A DNA stretch of 64,000 bases from positions 1,027,893-1,091,892 of the forward strand of contig NZ_BNCI01000001.1 in NCBI RefSeq assembly GCF_014656395.1, given 5' to 3'. The position numbers and the translations under genes were made by a program. Shown piece by piece: positions 26,647 through 35,003 of the stretch; within the stretch, counting starts at the first letter, position 1, and each line of letters begins with the position of its first letter. Under the pieces are notes generated by a model. It saw nothing but the letters and a program-made list of their open reading frames with translations, did no database searches and had not been told where the DNA came from. The DNA comes from Kordiimonas sediminis. Lineage in GTDB: Bacteria; Pseudomonadota; Alphaproteobacteria; Sphingomonadales; Kordiimonadaceae.

Positions 26647-29379
26647 ATGATCGACATGAAAAAGTTCAAAAGCATGCTACTTGTATGTGCTTCTGCGGCA
26701 GCCCTTGCGGCATGTGGCGGTGACAGTTCAACAGAAATCGCCAGCCCTGGCAATCAGGGGCCAAACCCGGGAACGGGTGATGGTGGCAATGGTGGTGGCA
26801 ACGGCGGTGGCGGCACTGTTGATACATGCCCAACCGGTACATCGGAAGTTGCCCTTGGTTCGGGTAAAGCCTGTGAAATTGCTGGCGAAATCCTGAGCGA
26901 CCTGACGCTGACATCCGAAAATACATATCTGCTTAGCGGCAAGGTTGTTGTGGGCGGCGATGTTGGTGCAGACGGCTCAGCTGGCGGTGCACAGGCAACA
27001 TTGACAATCGAGTCTGGTACGACCGTAGCCGGTAAAGACAATACATCATATCTTGTGGTATCGCGCGGGTCCAAGCTGATTGCCAACGGTTCTTCTTCTG
27101 CCCCTATTGTGATGACATCTGCGGCAGATATCGAACGGGGCTCCTCTGCTGCTACGGACGCACTGTCCGAAGGTTACACGTCTGAATGGGGTGGTCTGGT
27201 GGTCAATGGCCGGGCAACTATTAACGGCTGTGACACTGGTATCTGCGAAGCAGCAGGCGAAGCAGACAGCGGCAACTACGGCGGCGATGACGACAATGAC
27301 AGTTCCGGTACGCTGCGGTATCTGCAGGTTAAATATGCGGGTAATCCAATCACGTCTGAAGACGAACTGAACGGTATTGCCTTCCAGGGTGTTGGTGCGG
27401 GCACGACCCTAGATTACATCCATGTTCATAACGGTGCCGATGATGGTGTGGAGTTTTTCGGTGGTACGGCCGAAATCAAACACCTGATTGTCACGGGTGC
27501 GGACGATGACAGTCTTGACTGGACAAAAGGTTGGCGCGGGAAGGCCCAGCACGTCCTGATTATGCAGAATGATAACCAGTCAGCGTCTGACCGCGGCTTT
27601 GAAGGCGACAACAATGGCTCTGCCAATGACGCGACCCCGCGTGCGCAGCCAATGATCTCCAACGTTACCCTGATCGGCGGCAACAGTGTCGGCGATACTG
27701 GCATGGTACTGCGCGCTGGTACCGGTGCAAAGATCTGGAACGCAGTGGTCAGCGGTTTCCGTGATGATTGTCTGGATATTGATGATGCCTCTACATACGC
27801 TGCACGCGATACTGCGGACGGTATCACAATCGAATCAACACTTCTTGGCTGCGAAAGCCCAACGGACAACGGCAGCGAAGATGGTGATTTGCGTGCTTGG
27901 TTTGAAGGCCAGAACAACAATGTTATCGGCACGACATCACTCTCTGGTTTCTTCAATGGTCTTGAGGAAAGCAAGGTTGTTGCAACTGATCCGTCCACGA
28001 TCGACAGCTTCTTTGACAGCGTCAACTATATCGGTGCTGTAAAGTCCTCTGATGCGTCTGATAACTGGACACTTGGCTGGTCATACGGCATCAACCCAAC
28101 GCCTACATGCCCGGACAATACAACTGATAATGGCGACGGCAGCTGTACGCTGTCAGGTGTCTATACGGGGGCGATGCGCCTGCGTGCAGGGCTTGACTAT
28201 AAGCTCAGCGGCAAAGTGGTCATCGGTGAAGACCTTGGTCCGGATGCGGCGAACCCGATTGCCGGTGCGGTATCTGGGTCCCTGACTGTTGATGCAGGCG
28301 TCAAGGTTATGGGCGAAAACAACACAAGCTTCCTTGTGATTTCTCGTGGCTCCAAGATCATTACAAATGGTCGTGCTGATGCGCCTGTCGTCTTTACGTC
28401 CTCTAATGATGCAACGGCAAACCTTGATACGGATACGTCTTTGTGGGGCGGTCTGGTCATCAATGGCCGCGCAACTATCAACGGCTGTGACACTGGTATC
28501 TGTGAAGCAGCAGGCGAAGCAGACAGTGGTAACTACGGCGGTAACGACGACGATGATGACAGTGGTCAGCTTCTGTACACGGTTGTGAAATACGCTGGTA
28601 ATCCGATCACGTCTGAAGACGAATTGAACGGTATTGCTTTCCAGGGCGTTGGCCGCGGTACCGAGGTTGACTATATCCAGGTGCACAATGGCGCCGATGA
28701 CGGTGTGGAATTCTTCGGCGGAACAGTGAACGCCAAGCACGTTGTTGTAACCGGCGCAGATGATGACAGCATCGACTGGACAAAAGGCTGGCGCGGCATG
28801 GTGCAGTATGCAGTTGTGGTTCAAAATGCCAATCAGTCTGCCTCTGATCGTGGTTTCGAAGGCGACAACAACGGTTCCGCAAACGACGCGGCCCCGCGTG
28901 CACAGCCGATTTTCTCAAACGTTACACTTGTTGGTGCCGAAGACGGTGCAGGCGGTGACACGGGTATGGTTCTGCGCGCTGGTACGGGTGCAAAAATCAT
29001 GAACCTGACAGCGGCTAACTGGCGTGATGACTGTCTGGATATTGACGATGCTTCCACGTATGCAGCCCGCGATACAGCAGAAGGCATAACTATGACGTCT
29101 GTGTACCTGGCATGTACCAACAACTTCGACGATGGCAGTGAAGATGGCGATCTGGAAGCATGGTTCCTTGGTCAGGCAAACAACAGCGTCGGTGTCAGCA
29201 CGCTTGCCGCACCAAACGGTGGATCCCGTGCCTACATCAACGGCGCGAATGAAACAGCGGTTTCTGTGACCAATCCGGCCGCTGTGAACAGCTTCTTTGA
29301 CAGCGTGAACTACATTGGCGCGGTTAAAAACTCTGCCGGTAACTGGCTGCAGGGCTGGACAGTCTGGATCAACGACTAA
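26647..29379 (+). CDS. Large surface/OM lipoprotein with two tandem Asp-rich beta-helix-like domains
   Basis: Exported lipoprotein of 910 residues: signal peptide with lipobox LAAC (Cys23), then a Gly/Asn-rich linker (about 35-58). Two homologous domains follow (about 60-480 and 481-910), offset by 419 codons. Each begins with a Cys-Pro segment and has LSGKVVxGxDxG, a SRGSK-NG block, WGGLVxNGRATINGCDTGICEAAGEADSGNYGG, ITSEDELNGIAFQGVG, NGADDGVEFFGGT, GADDDSxDWTKGWRG and DDCLDIDDASTYAARDT. The repeated short strands and turns suggest a right-handed parallel beta-helix with Ca-binding Asp clusters. Function is unknown. It precedes, and is probably co-transcribed with, the TonB-dependent receptor, and could be a type II secretion substrate (inference). 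Confidence 0.85.
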   Translation: MIDMKKFKSMLLVCASAAALAACGGDSSTEIASPGNQGPNPGTGDGGNGGGNGGGGTVDTCPTGTSEVALGSGKACEIAGEILSDLTLTSENTYLLSGKVVVGGDVGADGSAGGAQATLTIESGTTVAGKDNTSYLVVSRGSKLIANGSSSAPIVMTSAADIERGSSAATDALSEGYTSEWGGLVVNGRATINGCDTGICEAAGEADSGNYGGDDDNDSSGTLRYLQVKYAGNPITSEDELNGIAFQGVGAGTTLDYIHVHNGADDGVEFFGGTAEIKHLIVTGADDDSLDWTKGWRGKAQHVLIMQNDNQSASDRGFEGDNNGSANDATPRAQPMISNVTLIGGNSVGDTGMVLRAGTGAKIWNAVVSGFRDDCLDIDDASTYAARDTADGITIESTLLGCESPTDNGSEDGDLRAWFEGQNNNVIGTTSLSGFFNGLEESKVVATDPSTIDSFFDSVNYIGAVKSSDASDNWTLGWSYGINPTPTCPDNTTDNGDGSCTLSGVYTGAMRLRAGLDYKLSGKVVIGEDLGPDAANPIAGAVSGSLTVDAGVKVMGENNTSFLVISRGSKIITNGRADAPVVFTSSNDATANLDTDTSLWGGLVINGRATINGCDTGICEAAGEADSGNYGGNDDDDDSGQLLYTVVKYAGNPITSEDELNGIAFQGVGRGTEVDYIQVHNGADDGVEFFGGTVNAKHVVVTGADDDSIDWTKGWRGMVQYAVVVQNANQSASDRGFEGDNNGSANDAAPRAQPIFSNVTLVGAEDGAGGDTGMVLRAGTGAKIMNLTAANWRDDCLDIDDASTYAARDTAEGITMTSVYLACTNNFDDGSEDGDLEAWFLGQANNSVGVSTLAAPNGGSRAYINGANETAVSVTNPAAVNSFFDSVNYIGAVKNSAGNWLQGWTVWIND
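27181..27870 (+). repeat. Intragenic tandem duplication, copy 1
   Basis: The central part of domain 1 of the lipoprotein gene is highly similar at the DNA level to 28438-29127. For example, the segment coding NGCDTGICEAAGEADSGNYGG (from about 27223) differs from its partner at only a few bases. The partner lies 1257 nt (419 codons) downstream. The similarity is high enough to allow homologous recombination between copies. Confidence 0.8.
28438..29127 (+). repeat. Intragenic tandem duplication, copy 2
   Basis: Second copy of the domain core, in frame with copy 1 and 1257 nt away. Differences are concentrated in the N-terminal strands and in the loop after SGNYGG (DDDNDSSG versus NDDDDDSG). 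The core blocks ITSEDELNGIAFQGVG and the SASDRGFEGDNNGSAND segment are identical. Confidence 0.8.
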
Positions 29380-29392
29380 CCTACCGATACGG

Positions 29393-29430
29393 GCGGCGCT
29401 GCAGGGAGAGATATATCCCTGCGGCGCCGC
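29393..29430 (+). terminator. Strong intercistronic hairpin between lipoprotein and receptor genes
   Basis: The arms at 29393-29407 and 29416-29430 pair over 15 bp with a single G-U wobble and an 8-nt loop (GAGATATA). The stem is very GC-rich. No T-run follows (ATTCCCAATAAAATT), so it is more likely an mRNA-processing/stability or attenuation element that lowers receptor expression relative to the lipoprotein than a full terminator. Confidence 0.65.
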
Positions 29431-29462
29431 ATTCCCAATAAAATTAGCTAATGGTGGCTATT

Positions 29463-32018
29463 ATGAAAATGTTCCAAACAAGTTTAAAAAGCGCGCTTCT
29501 GGCTTCGTGTGCAATGGCGGTACCAGCGGCAGCTTTCGCACAGGAGCAGGTCGCAATTGAAGAAGTAGTCGTTGTGGGTCAGTATATCCCCGATGAAAAA
29601 CGCGCTACCTCGGAAATCTCCAGTGTTGTTGATGCGGATGCCATGTCTCTTACCGGGGATAGCGATATTGCCGTTGCCCTGACCCGCCTTCCTGGCATTT
29701 CTCCTGATTCAAGTGGAAAATATGTAGTCGTCCGCGGTTTAAGCGAACGCTATACCTCAACCCTTCTTAACGGTACGGAGCTGTCTTCCCCCGATCCTTT
29801 GAAACGGTCAGTACCGCTGGATATATTCCCGACGTCGCTGATCTCCAGTGTCTTGGTCCAGAAAACATATTCTGCGGAATATCCAGGTGCATTTGGCGGC
29901 GGTGTGGTTGATATCCGCACTAAGGCTGTGCCGGATGAGGCATTTCTGACTCTTGGTGTCAGCACGGGTGTTAATACTGAATCCACCTTTAAAAAGGGCT
30001 TGCAGTATGATGGTAGCGGTACGGATTGGCTGGGCTTCGATAATGGCCGTCGTTCCCTGCCGAAACTGATTGCAGATAATCCGACACTGGAAGGATACAG
30101 TCCCGAAGAAATCGAGCGCGCCGGTGAAAGTTTCCCGAATGTGTGGTCGCTTGATTATGAACCCAACCGGCCTGACCTAGATGTCAAAGCCAGTGCGGGA
30201 AAAGCCTGGGATACGGAAGACGGTAGTTTCGGGTTTATCGTTGCCCTTGATTACGGTTCTGAGCTTCGGAATAAAAACGGCATTCGGAAAGTCTACAGTG
30301 CGTCTGATGCGACCGAATCCGGACTTGAAGCCACACAGGGTAACTATGCCCCGGACCAGTGTGAAGAATTCGGGTTGCCGGGCGAAGATTGCGGTGTGCG
30401 TATCACCAACTGGAACATTGATCTGAATATGTTCGGATCGTTTGGTTGGCAGATCAATGACCAGCACGCTGTTAAATTGACGTCGGTTTTACTGCGGTCC
30501 AGCCAACAGCAGGTCGAAGTAAAACAGGGCGGTAACAACAGTCGTGATATCGCGAACTATACCCGTCTAGACTGGAAAGAGCGCCAGCTTTGGTCAAATG
30601 CCCTGACAGGGGAACACAGCTTTAACCTGTTTGGTGGCGACAACGATATGGAGCTTGAGTGGTTCGCAAGTCTGGCAAAAGCCAAACGTGATGTGCCGCT
30701 TCGCCGTACCTATGAATATTTTTATGATGATATTGACGGTGTGTTCCGCCTGTCTGACCGTACCGACGGCAACCAGACGGCATTTGGCGCAATGAATGAC
30801 GAATCGAAAAATATCGGTTTCAATTTCTTACAGCCAGCGTATCTCGGGGACATGATCGTCGATTTTAAAGGCGGTGCGTCCTATGTGAAAAAAGACCGTG
30901 TATCTGATTATAAGCGGTACGGCTTTGATCTGAGCAACGTTGAAAATACCGAGCTTAGAGAAATGATCCCGGAAATTATTTTTGGTTCTGTGAACATCGA
31001 TCCGAACGGCATAATTCTGAAAGAATTTATTGACGCATCGGACCGGTTTGAAGCGGATTTTGAAAACAAGGGCGGCTTCGTACAGGCGGATGCGCAGGTA
31101 ACTGAGACACTGCGTGTGTCGGGCGGTGTCCGGTATGAAGACAGTGTTCAAACGGTTCTGACAACTGATCGGACAACCAAAGACCCTATTCTGGTAACTC
31201 AGCGTCTGGATACCTTCCTGCCATCGGCTACCATCACGTGGGAGTTTGCAGAAAACCTGCAGGTACGTCTTGGGGCTTCCGAGACGGTTAACCGTCCTGA
31301 TAGCCGTGAACTGTCGCCGGCGCGTTTTGTCCGCGAGGATGGTCGTACAGAAGAAGGTAATCCGTATCTGGAGCCTGCTACTATTCGCAGTTATGACGCC
31401 CGTTTCGAATGGTATATCGGCGCAGGCGAAAGCGTAACAGCAGGTCTGTTTTACAAGGAAATCGACAATCCGATTGAATATACCCTGAAGCAGTTTGGTG
31501 ACGGGGAGCTGGATACCATGGCGAACGCAGAGAAAGCAGAGCTGAAAGGTATTGAGCTGGAAGTCGAGAAAATCCTTGGCCAGTGGGGTGACCGCGAAAT
31601 TTTTGTCAAAGCCAATGGATCTTATATTGATTCGGAATCGACACGTACGGTCGAAAATTTTGGCGAGATTACCAATCTTGTTGGTCGTCTGCAGGGGCAA
31701 AGTAAGTGGCTTGCAAACCTGCAGGTTGGCTTTGAAGATTTTGACCGCGGCGAGAAGTTAAATGTGATTGTGAATTATATTGGCAAACGCATTTACCGTC
31801 TGGGTTCAACCAGTCGTCCTGACCTGATTGAAAAGCCGCCGCTGGAGTTGAACTTTGTCTATGGCCGGGATGTTGATCTTTGGGGTCAGACCTTTGCCCT
31901 GACGTTCAAGGCAAAGAACCTGCTGAACGAAAGCCCGGAGCGTACACAGGGCGGTGAAATCGCCGAGATGTATGACGAAGGTCGTACCTTCACGGTTGGT
32001 GTTTCAACAACTTTCTAA
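29463..32018 (+). CDS. TonB-dependent outer-membrane receptor
   Basis: Outer-membrane beta-barrel transporter energised by TonB-ExbBD. The protein has about 851 residues: a signal peptide (cleavage after AFA, about residue 27), a TonB-box-like IEEVVVVGQ and no STN domain. The plug domain follows (ALTRLPGISPDSSGKYVVVRGLSERYTSTLLNG, AFGGGVVDIRT), then a 22-strand type barrel ending in an aromatic residue (TVGVSTTF). Substrate is unknown. The ATG at 29463 has GGTGG upstream; an in-frame ATG at 29451 lacks a Shine-Dalgarno. It lies 84 nt after the duplicated lipoprotein gene, recalling a SusC/SusD-like receptor plus surface-lipoprotein pairing, though the lipoprotein is not SusD. Confidence 0.93.
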   Translation: MKMFQTSLKSALLASCAMAVPAAAFAQEQVAIEEVVVVGQYIPDEKRATSEISSVVDADAMSLTGDSDIAVALTRLPGISPDSSGKYVVVRGLSERYTSTLLNGTELSSPDPLKRSVPLDIFPTSLISSVLVQKTYSAEYPGAFGGGVVDIRTKAVPDEAFLTLGVSTGVNTESTFKKGLQYDGSGTDWLGFDNGRRSLPKLIADNPTLEGYSPEEIERAGESFPNVWSLDYEPNRPDLDVKASAGKAWDTEDGSFGFIVALDYGSELRNKNGIRKVYSASDATESGLEATQGNYAPDQCEEFGLPGEDCGVRITNWNIDLNMFGSFGWQINDQHAVKLTSVLLRSSQQQVEVKQGGNNSRDIANYTRLDWKERQLWSNALTGEHSFNLFGGDNDMELEWFASLAKAKRDVPLRRTYEYFYDDIDGVFRLSDRTDGNQTAFGAMNDESKNIGFNFLQPAYLGDMIVDFKGGASYVKKDRVSDYKRYGFDLSNVENTELREMIPEIIFGSVNIDPNGIILKEFIDASDRFEADFENKGGFVQADAQVTETLRVSGGVRYEDSVQTVLTTDRTTKDPILVTQRLDTFLPSATITWEFAENLQVRLGASETVNRPDSRELSPARFVREDGRTEEGNPYLEPATIRSYDARFEWYIGAGESVTAGLFYKEIDNPIEYTLKQFGDGELDTMANAEKAELKGIELEVEKILGQWGDREIFVKANGSYIDSESTRTVENFGEITNLVGRLQGQSKWLANLQVGFEDFDRGEKLNVIVNYIGKRIYRLGSTSRPDLIEKPPLELNFVYGRDVDLWGQTFALTFKAKNLLNESPERTQGGEIAEMYDEGRTFTVGVSTTF

Positions 32019-32027
32019 ATTGTTACA

Positions 32028-32053
32028 GAAAGTGGCCTTACGGGGCCACTTTC
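32028..32053 (+). terminator. Hairpin after TonB receptor gene
   Basis: GAAAGTGGCC-TTACGG-GGCCACTTTC forms a perfect 10-bp stem with a 6-nt loop, 10 nt after the receptor stop codon. There is no T-tract behind it (AGCCCCTGCG). It may be a partial terminator between the receptor and gspC, or a 3'-end protecting structure. Confidence 0.55.
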
Positions 32054-32132
32054 AGCCCCTGCGTCATAAAACTGTAAGATAAGTGGTCTTATTAGGAGGT
32101 CACTTGTTTTTGTTTTTTTGGCCGAAAGCCCG

Positions 32133-33044
32133 ATGCGAAATTTTTTGAAAAAACGCGATACTTCAACCGGGAAAACAGCTTTCTTAGGGCTGACACCTTC
32201 GCAGGAAAGACGGCTGTCTGCGGCCAGTATATTTCTGGACTGCGGGCTTGTTATCCTGCTTGGCCTTCTTGCTGGAAAAGCCACCGTACAGTATCTGGCT
32301 GGCCCCGCGCAGTTTCCTGTGCCCAGTCTGGCACAAGCGGCAGGCAGCATAGCTTCCGTACCGAGAACAGACTATACACAGTTACAGCACCATGATCCAT
32401 TTTACCGTGTGATGACAGCACAGGTGCCGGGAGAAACCCATGCCCCGGAAACCAGTCTGGAAATTGATATTTACGGCCTGCGCGCCTTTGGGGACGGTTC
32501 TGGTGTTGCTATTCTGAAAATACAGGGTGAAGACCAGAAAACGCTTTCCGTTGGGGACTATCTGCGGGCTGGCGTCAAAGTGTCCGGTGTGTTTGCGGAC
32601 AGAATAGAAATCACCCGCGGCGGCGTGCGCGAAGCTGTTTACCTGATCAAGGACAAGGCTTTACGGCCAGCACAAGCGACAAGGCCGCAGACGACCCGGG
32701 CAGACACCCCCGCCGCTGCATCCAGCACAGGCAGCAGAGCAATGATCAAGGCCACAGAAACGGCGCTCAAATCCCTTGATTTAACCTTGTTCAAGCGGGA
32801 CGGCAGATCAGTTGGTTTTCTTGTGGGGGACGGGGCGATGCCAGGGGCACTCGCTCTATCCGGATTGGCGACCGGCGATATTTTGAAATCTGTAAATGGT
32901 GAACGGCTGAATACGTCCGAACGTCTTCAGGAATTGGCTCAGGAATTGGACGGTGCAGCGCGTCTTTCCCTTCTTTACGAGCGCAGAGGGCAGGACATGA
33001 CCACCACCGTTGATCTGGAATCTACTAAGGAATTGAAACAATGA
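32133..33044 (+). CDS. gspC: Type II secretion protein GspC
   Basis: Inner-membrane component linking the assembly platform to the secretin. The 303-residue protein has a short cytoplasmic N-terminus, one transmembrane helix (about residues 33-54) and a periplasmic HR domain (LEIDIYGLRAFGDGSGVAILKIQG...LSVGDYLRAGVKVSGVFADRIEITRGG). A Pro/Thr/Ala linker leads to a C-terminal PDZ-like domain (ALSGLATGDILKSVNGERLNT). The start is uncertain between ATG 32133 and TTG 32118. It is the first gene of the gsp operon and overlaps gspD by 4 nt (ATGA). Confidence 0.9.
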   Translation: MRNFLKKRDTSTGKTAFLGLTPSQERRLSAASIFLDCGLVILLGLLAGKATVQYLAGPAQFPVPSLAQAAGSIASVPRTDYTQLQHHDPFYRVMTAQVPGETHAPETSLEIDIYGLRAFGDGSGVAILKIQGEDQKTLSVGDYLRAGVKVSGVFADRIEITRGGVREAVYLIKDKALRPAQATRPQTTRADTPAAASSTGSRAMIKATETALKSLDLTLFKRDGRSVGFLVGDGAMPGALALSGLATGDILKSVNGERLNTSERLQELAQELDGAARLSLLYERRGQDMTTTVDLESTKELKQ

Positions 33045-34981
33045 ACCTACGGACCTTGCTTATCCTGCTGTGCATGATTCCAGGCGTGACGGCCGCCGCA
33101 GCGGCGCAGGACCAGATCCTGAATTACCGTGATGCGGATTTGTCGGAATTTATTCGCGATGTGGCACTGGCCACGCGCAAGACATTCATTATTGATCCCG
33201 AAGTGCGGGGCAAAGTGAACATTGTGTCATCCGACCCGGTGAATGAAACAGAATTGTTCGAGACACTGCTTAGTGTGCTCCGTGTCAACGGTATGGCGGC
33301 TGTCCCCACGTCAGGCGGTGCATATAAAATCACTAAAACCGATATGGCGCTGCAGGATGGCGGCCCGGTAAACACTGCCGTGACTGGCGATGCCCTTACG
33401 ACACGTGTTTTCACTGTGCAGCATAGTGACCCGCTGGCGGTGCAGGCCGCGATCAAGCCCTATGTCGCCAAGAACGGTTTCAGCTTTGCGCGTGTTGGTA
33501 TGCCGGTCGTGATTGTTACAGACTTCGCAGACAATCTTCTCAAAATCGCGGGCATCATCGAGTCTATTGACCGGGACAGGTCCGTTGTACGCACCCTTGT
33601 TTTGCGCAATTCATCGGCAACCGAAATGGTTGCGATTGCCGAACGGCTTGTCGAAAGCGGCGAGGAAGACCGTGCGAAAAGACTATCCGCAATTCCGGTG
33701 GAAAGCAGCAATACCTTGATCCTGAAAGGGTTGCCGGAAGTCCTGGATCAACTGCTGCCGGTGCTGGAGGATATTGATGCAGGTAACGCCAATCGCGGTG
33801 ATCTGCGGGTTGTCAGGCTGAAGAATGCAGATGCTGAAACGCTACTGCCGGTACTGGAAGGTTTAACCCGGTCTGTTGCCGGGGCAAACGCCGCGGCGGG
33901 GCAACAGGGGGCAGTTGTCTCTGCTTACCCGGGAGCAAATGCGCTGATCCTGAATGCGAAAGCAGAGGTGCAGCAACGCCTGATTCAGGTGATTGAAAGC
34001 CTGGATACCGCCCGCGCACAGGTACTTGTAGAGGCGATTATTGTCGAGGTCAGCGAAAATGCAGCCAAGGAACTAGGACTTCAGTATGTTTTGGCCGGCG
34101 GCGACAGCGGCAGCATTCCTTTTTCTGTTACCAATTATACCAACACAGCCCCCAATATTTTGGCGACCACGGGGGCCGCGCTTTTAGGCGGCGGTCTGGA
34201 TGGTGGATCAAACGGCGATGACAGCAGCAGCTCAAACACAGTCACGGACCTGGTTCGGGCGCAGGCAGTAGATTCGCTTCTTGGGCTGAACGGGTTTGCG
34301 CTTGGTGCGGCGGGCCGTATCGGCAGTGATGGTATCTTTGGGGTTATTCTGAATGCGCTGGCAAGCGATACAGACAGTAATATTCTGTCTACACCGTCTA
34401 TCCTGACCCTTGACAACGAAGCCGCTTCGTTTCTGGCGGGGCAGGAAATCCCCATCACAACAGGTGAAGCTCTGGGCAGCGCCAACGCTAATCCGTTTCG
34501 AACAATTGACCGCAAGAATGTCGGTGTCCAAATGGAGGTAAAGCCCCAGATCAGTGAGGATGCGGAAATCCGTCTTCAGATCAGGCAGGAAATATCCAGC
34601 ATTTCTGGGCCGGTCGGTGCTGGCTCTTCAGAGCTGATAACAAACAAACGCGAAATCAATACCACAGTGCAGGTGCGCGACGGCGAAATCGTCGTGCTTG
34701 GCGGGCTGATTGAACAGAATGAAAGCATCACGCTGGAGAAAGTGCCGCTGCTTGGCGATATTCCGCTGATCGGACGGGCCTTCCGGAACGAAGCCAAATC
34801 CCGCAGCAAACGTAATCTGATGATTTTTCTGCGTCCGACCATTGTGCGGGACGGTGCAGACATGAAGGATATCACCGACCGCAAGTATGAGTATATGACA
34901 GCGTCGCAGCGCGGCGCAGGATCGAAACTGGACATGGACAGGCTGGTGCGCGAAGCACTTGGCCGCCAGTCCGGGTCCTGA
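33041..34981 (+). CDS. gspD: Type II secretion outer-membrane secretin GspD
   Basis: Forms the outer-membrane gate of the type II secretion system. The 646-residue protein has a signal peptide (MNLRTLLILLCMIPGVTAAAAAQ), the N0 domain (NYRDADLSEFIRDVALATRKTFIIDP) and N1-N3 repeats (TRVFTVQHSDPLAVQAAIKPYV, TLVLRNSSATEMVAIAERL, LRVVRLKNADAETLLPVLEGL). The secretin domain carries VLVEAIIVEVSENAAKELG, LSTPSILTLDNEAASFLAGQEIP and VQVRDGEIVVLGGLIEQ. A Gly/Ser/Asp-rich loop (about 375-400) lies in the expected crown region. No pilotin gene is evident nearby. It overlaps gspC; gspE starts 22 nt downstream. Confidence 0.96.
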   Translation: MNLRTLLILLCMIPGVTAAAAAQDQILNYRDADLSEFIRDVALATRKTFIIDPEVRGKVNIVSSDPVNETELFETLLSVLRVNGMAAVPTSGGAYKITKTDMALQDGGPVNTAVTGDALTTRVFTVQHSDPLAVQAAIKPYVAKNGFSFARVGMPVVIVTDFADNLLKIAGIIESIDRDRSVVRTLVLRNSSATEMVAIAERLVESGEEDRAKRLSAIPVESSNTLILKGLPEVLDQLLPVLEDIDAGNANRGDLRVVRLKNADAETLLPVLEGLTRSVAGANAAAGQQGAVVSAYPGANALILNAKAEVQQRLIQVIESLDTARAQVLVEAIIVEVSENAAKELGLQYVLAGGDSGSIPFSVTNYTNTAPNILATTGAALLGGGLDGGSNGDDSSSSNTVTDLVRAQAVDSLLGLNGFALGAAGRIGSDGIFGVILNALASDTDSNILSTPSILTLDNEAASFLAGQEIPITTGEALGSANANPFRTIDRKNVGVQMEVKPQISEDAEIRLQIRQEISSISGPVGAGSSELITNKREINTTVQVRDGEIVVLGGLIEQNESITLEKVPLLGDIPLIGRAFRNEAKSRSKRNLMIFLRPTIVRDGADMKDITDRKYEYMTASQRGAGSKLDMDRLVREALGRQSGS

Positions 34982-35003
34982 CAGGCTTGCAGGTGTGACC
35001 GCC

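Noticed and set aside
28153-28824. Antisense 223-codon frame in the lipoprotein gene
   Set aside because: It mirrors the repetitive sense sequence and has no start or Shine-Dalgarno support.
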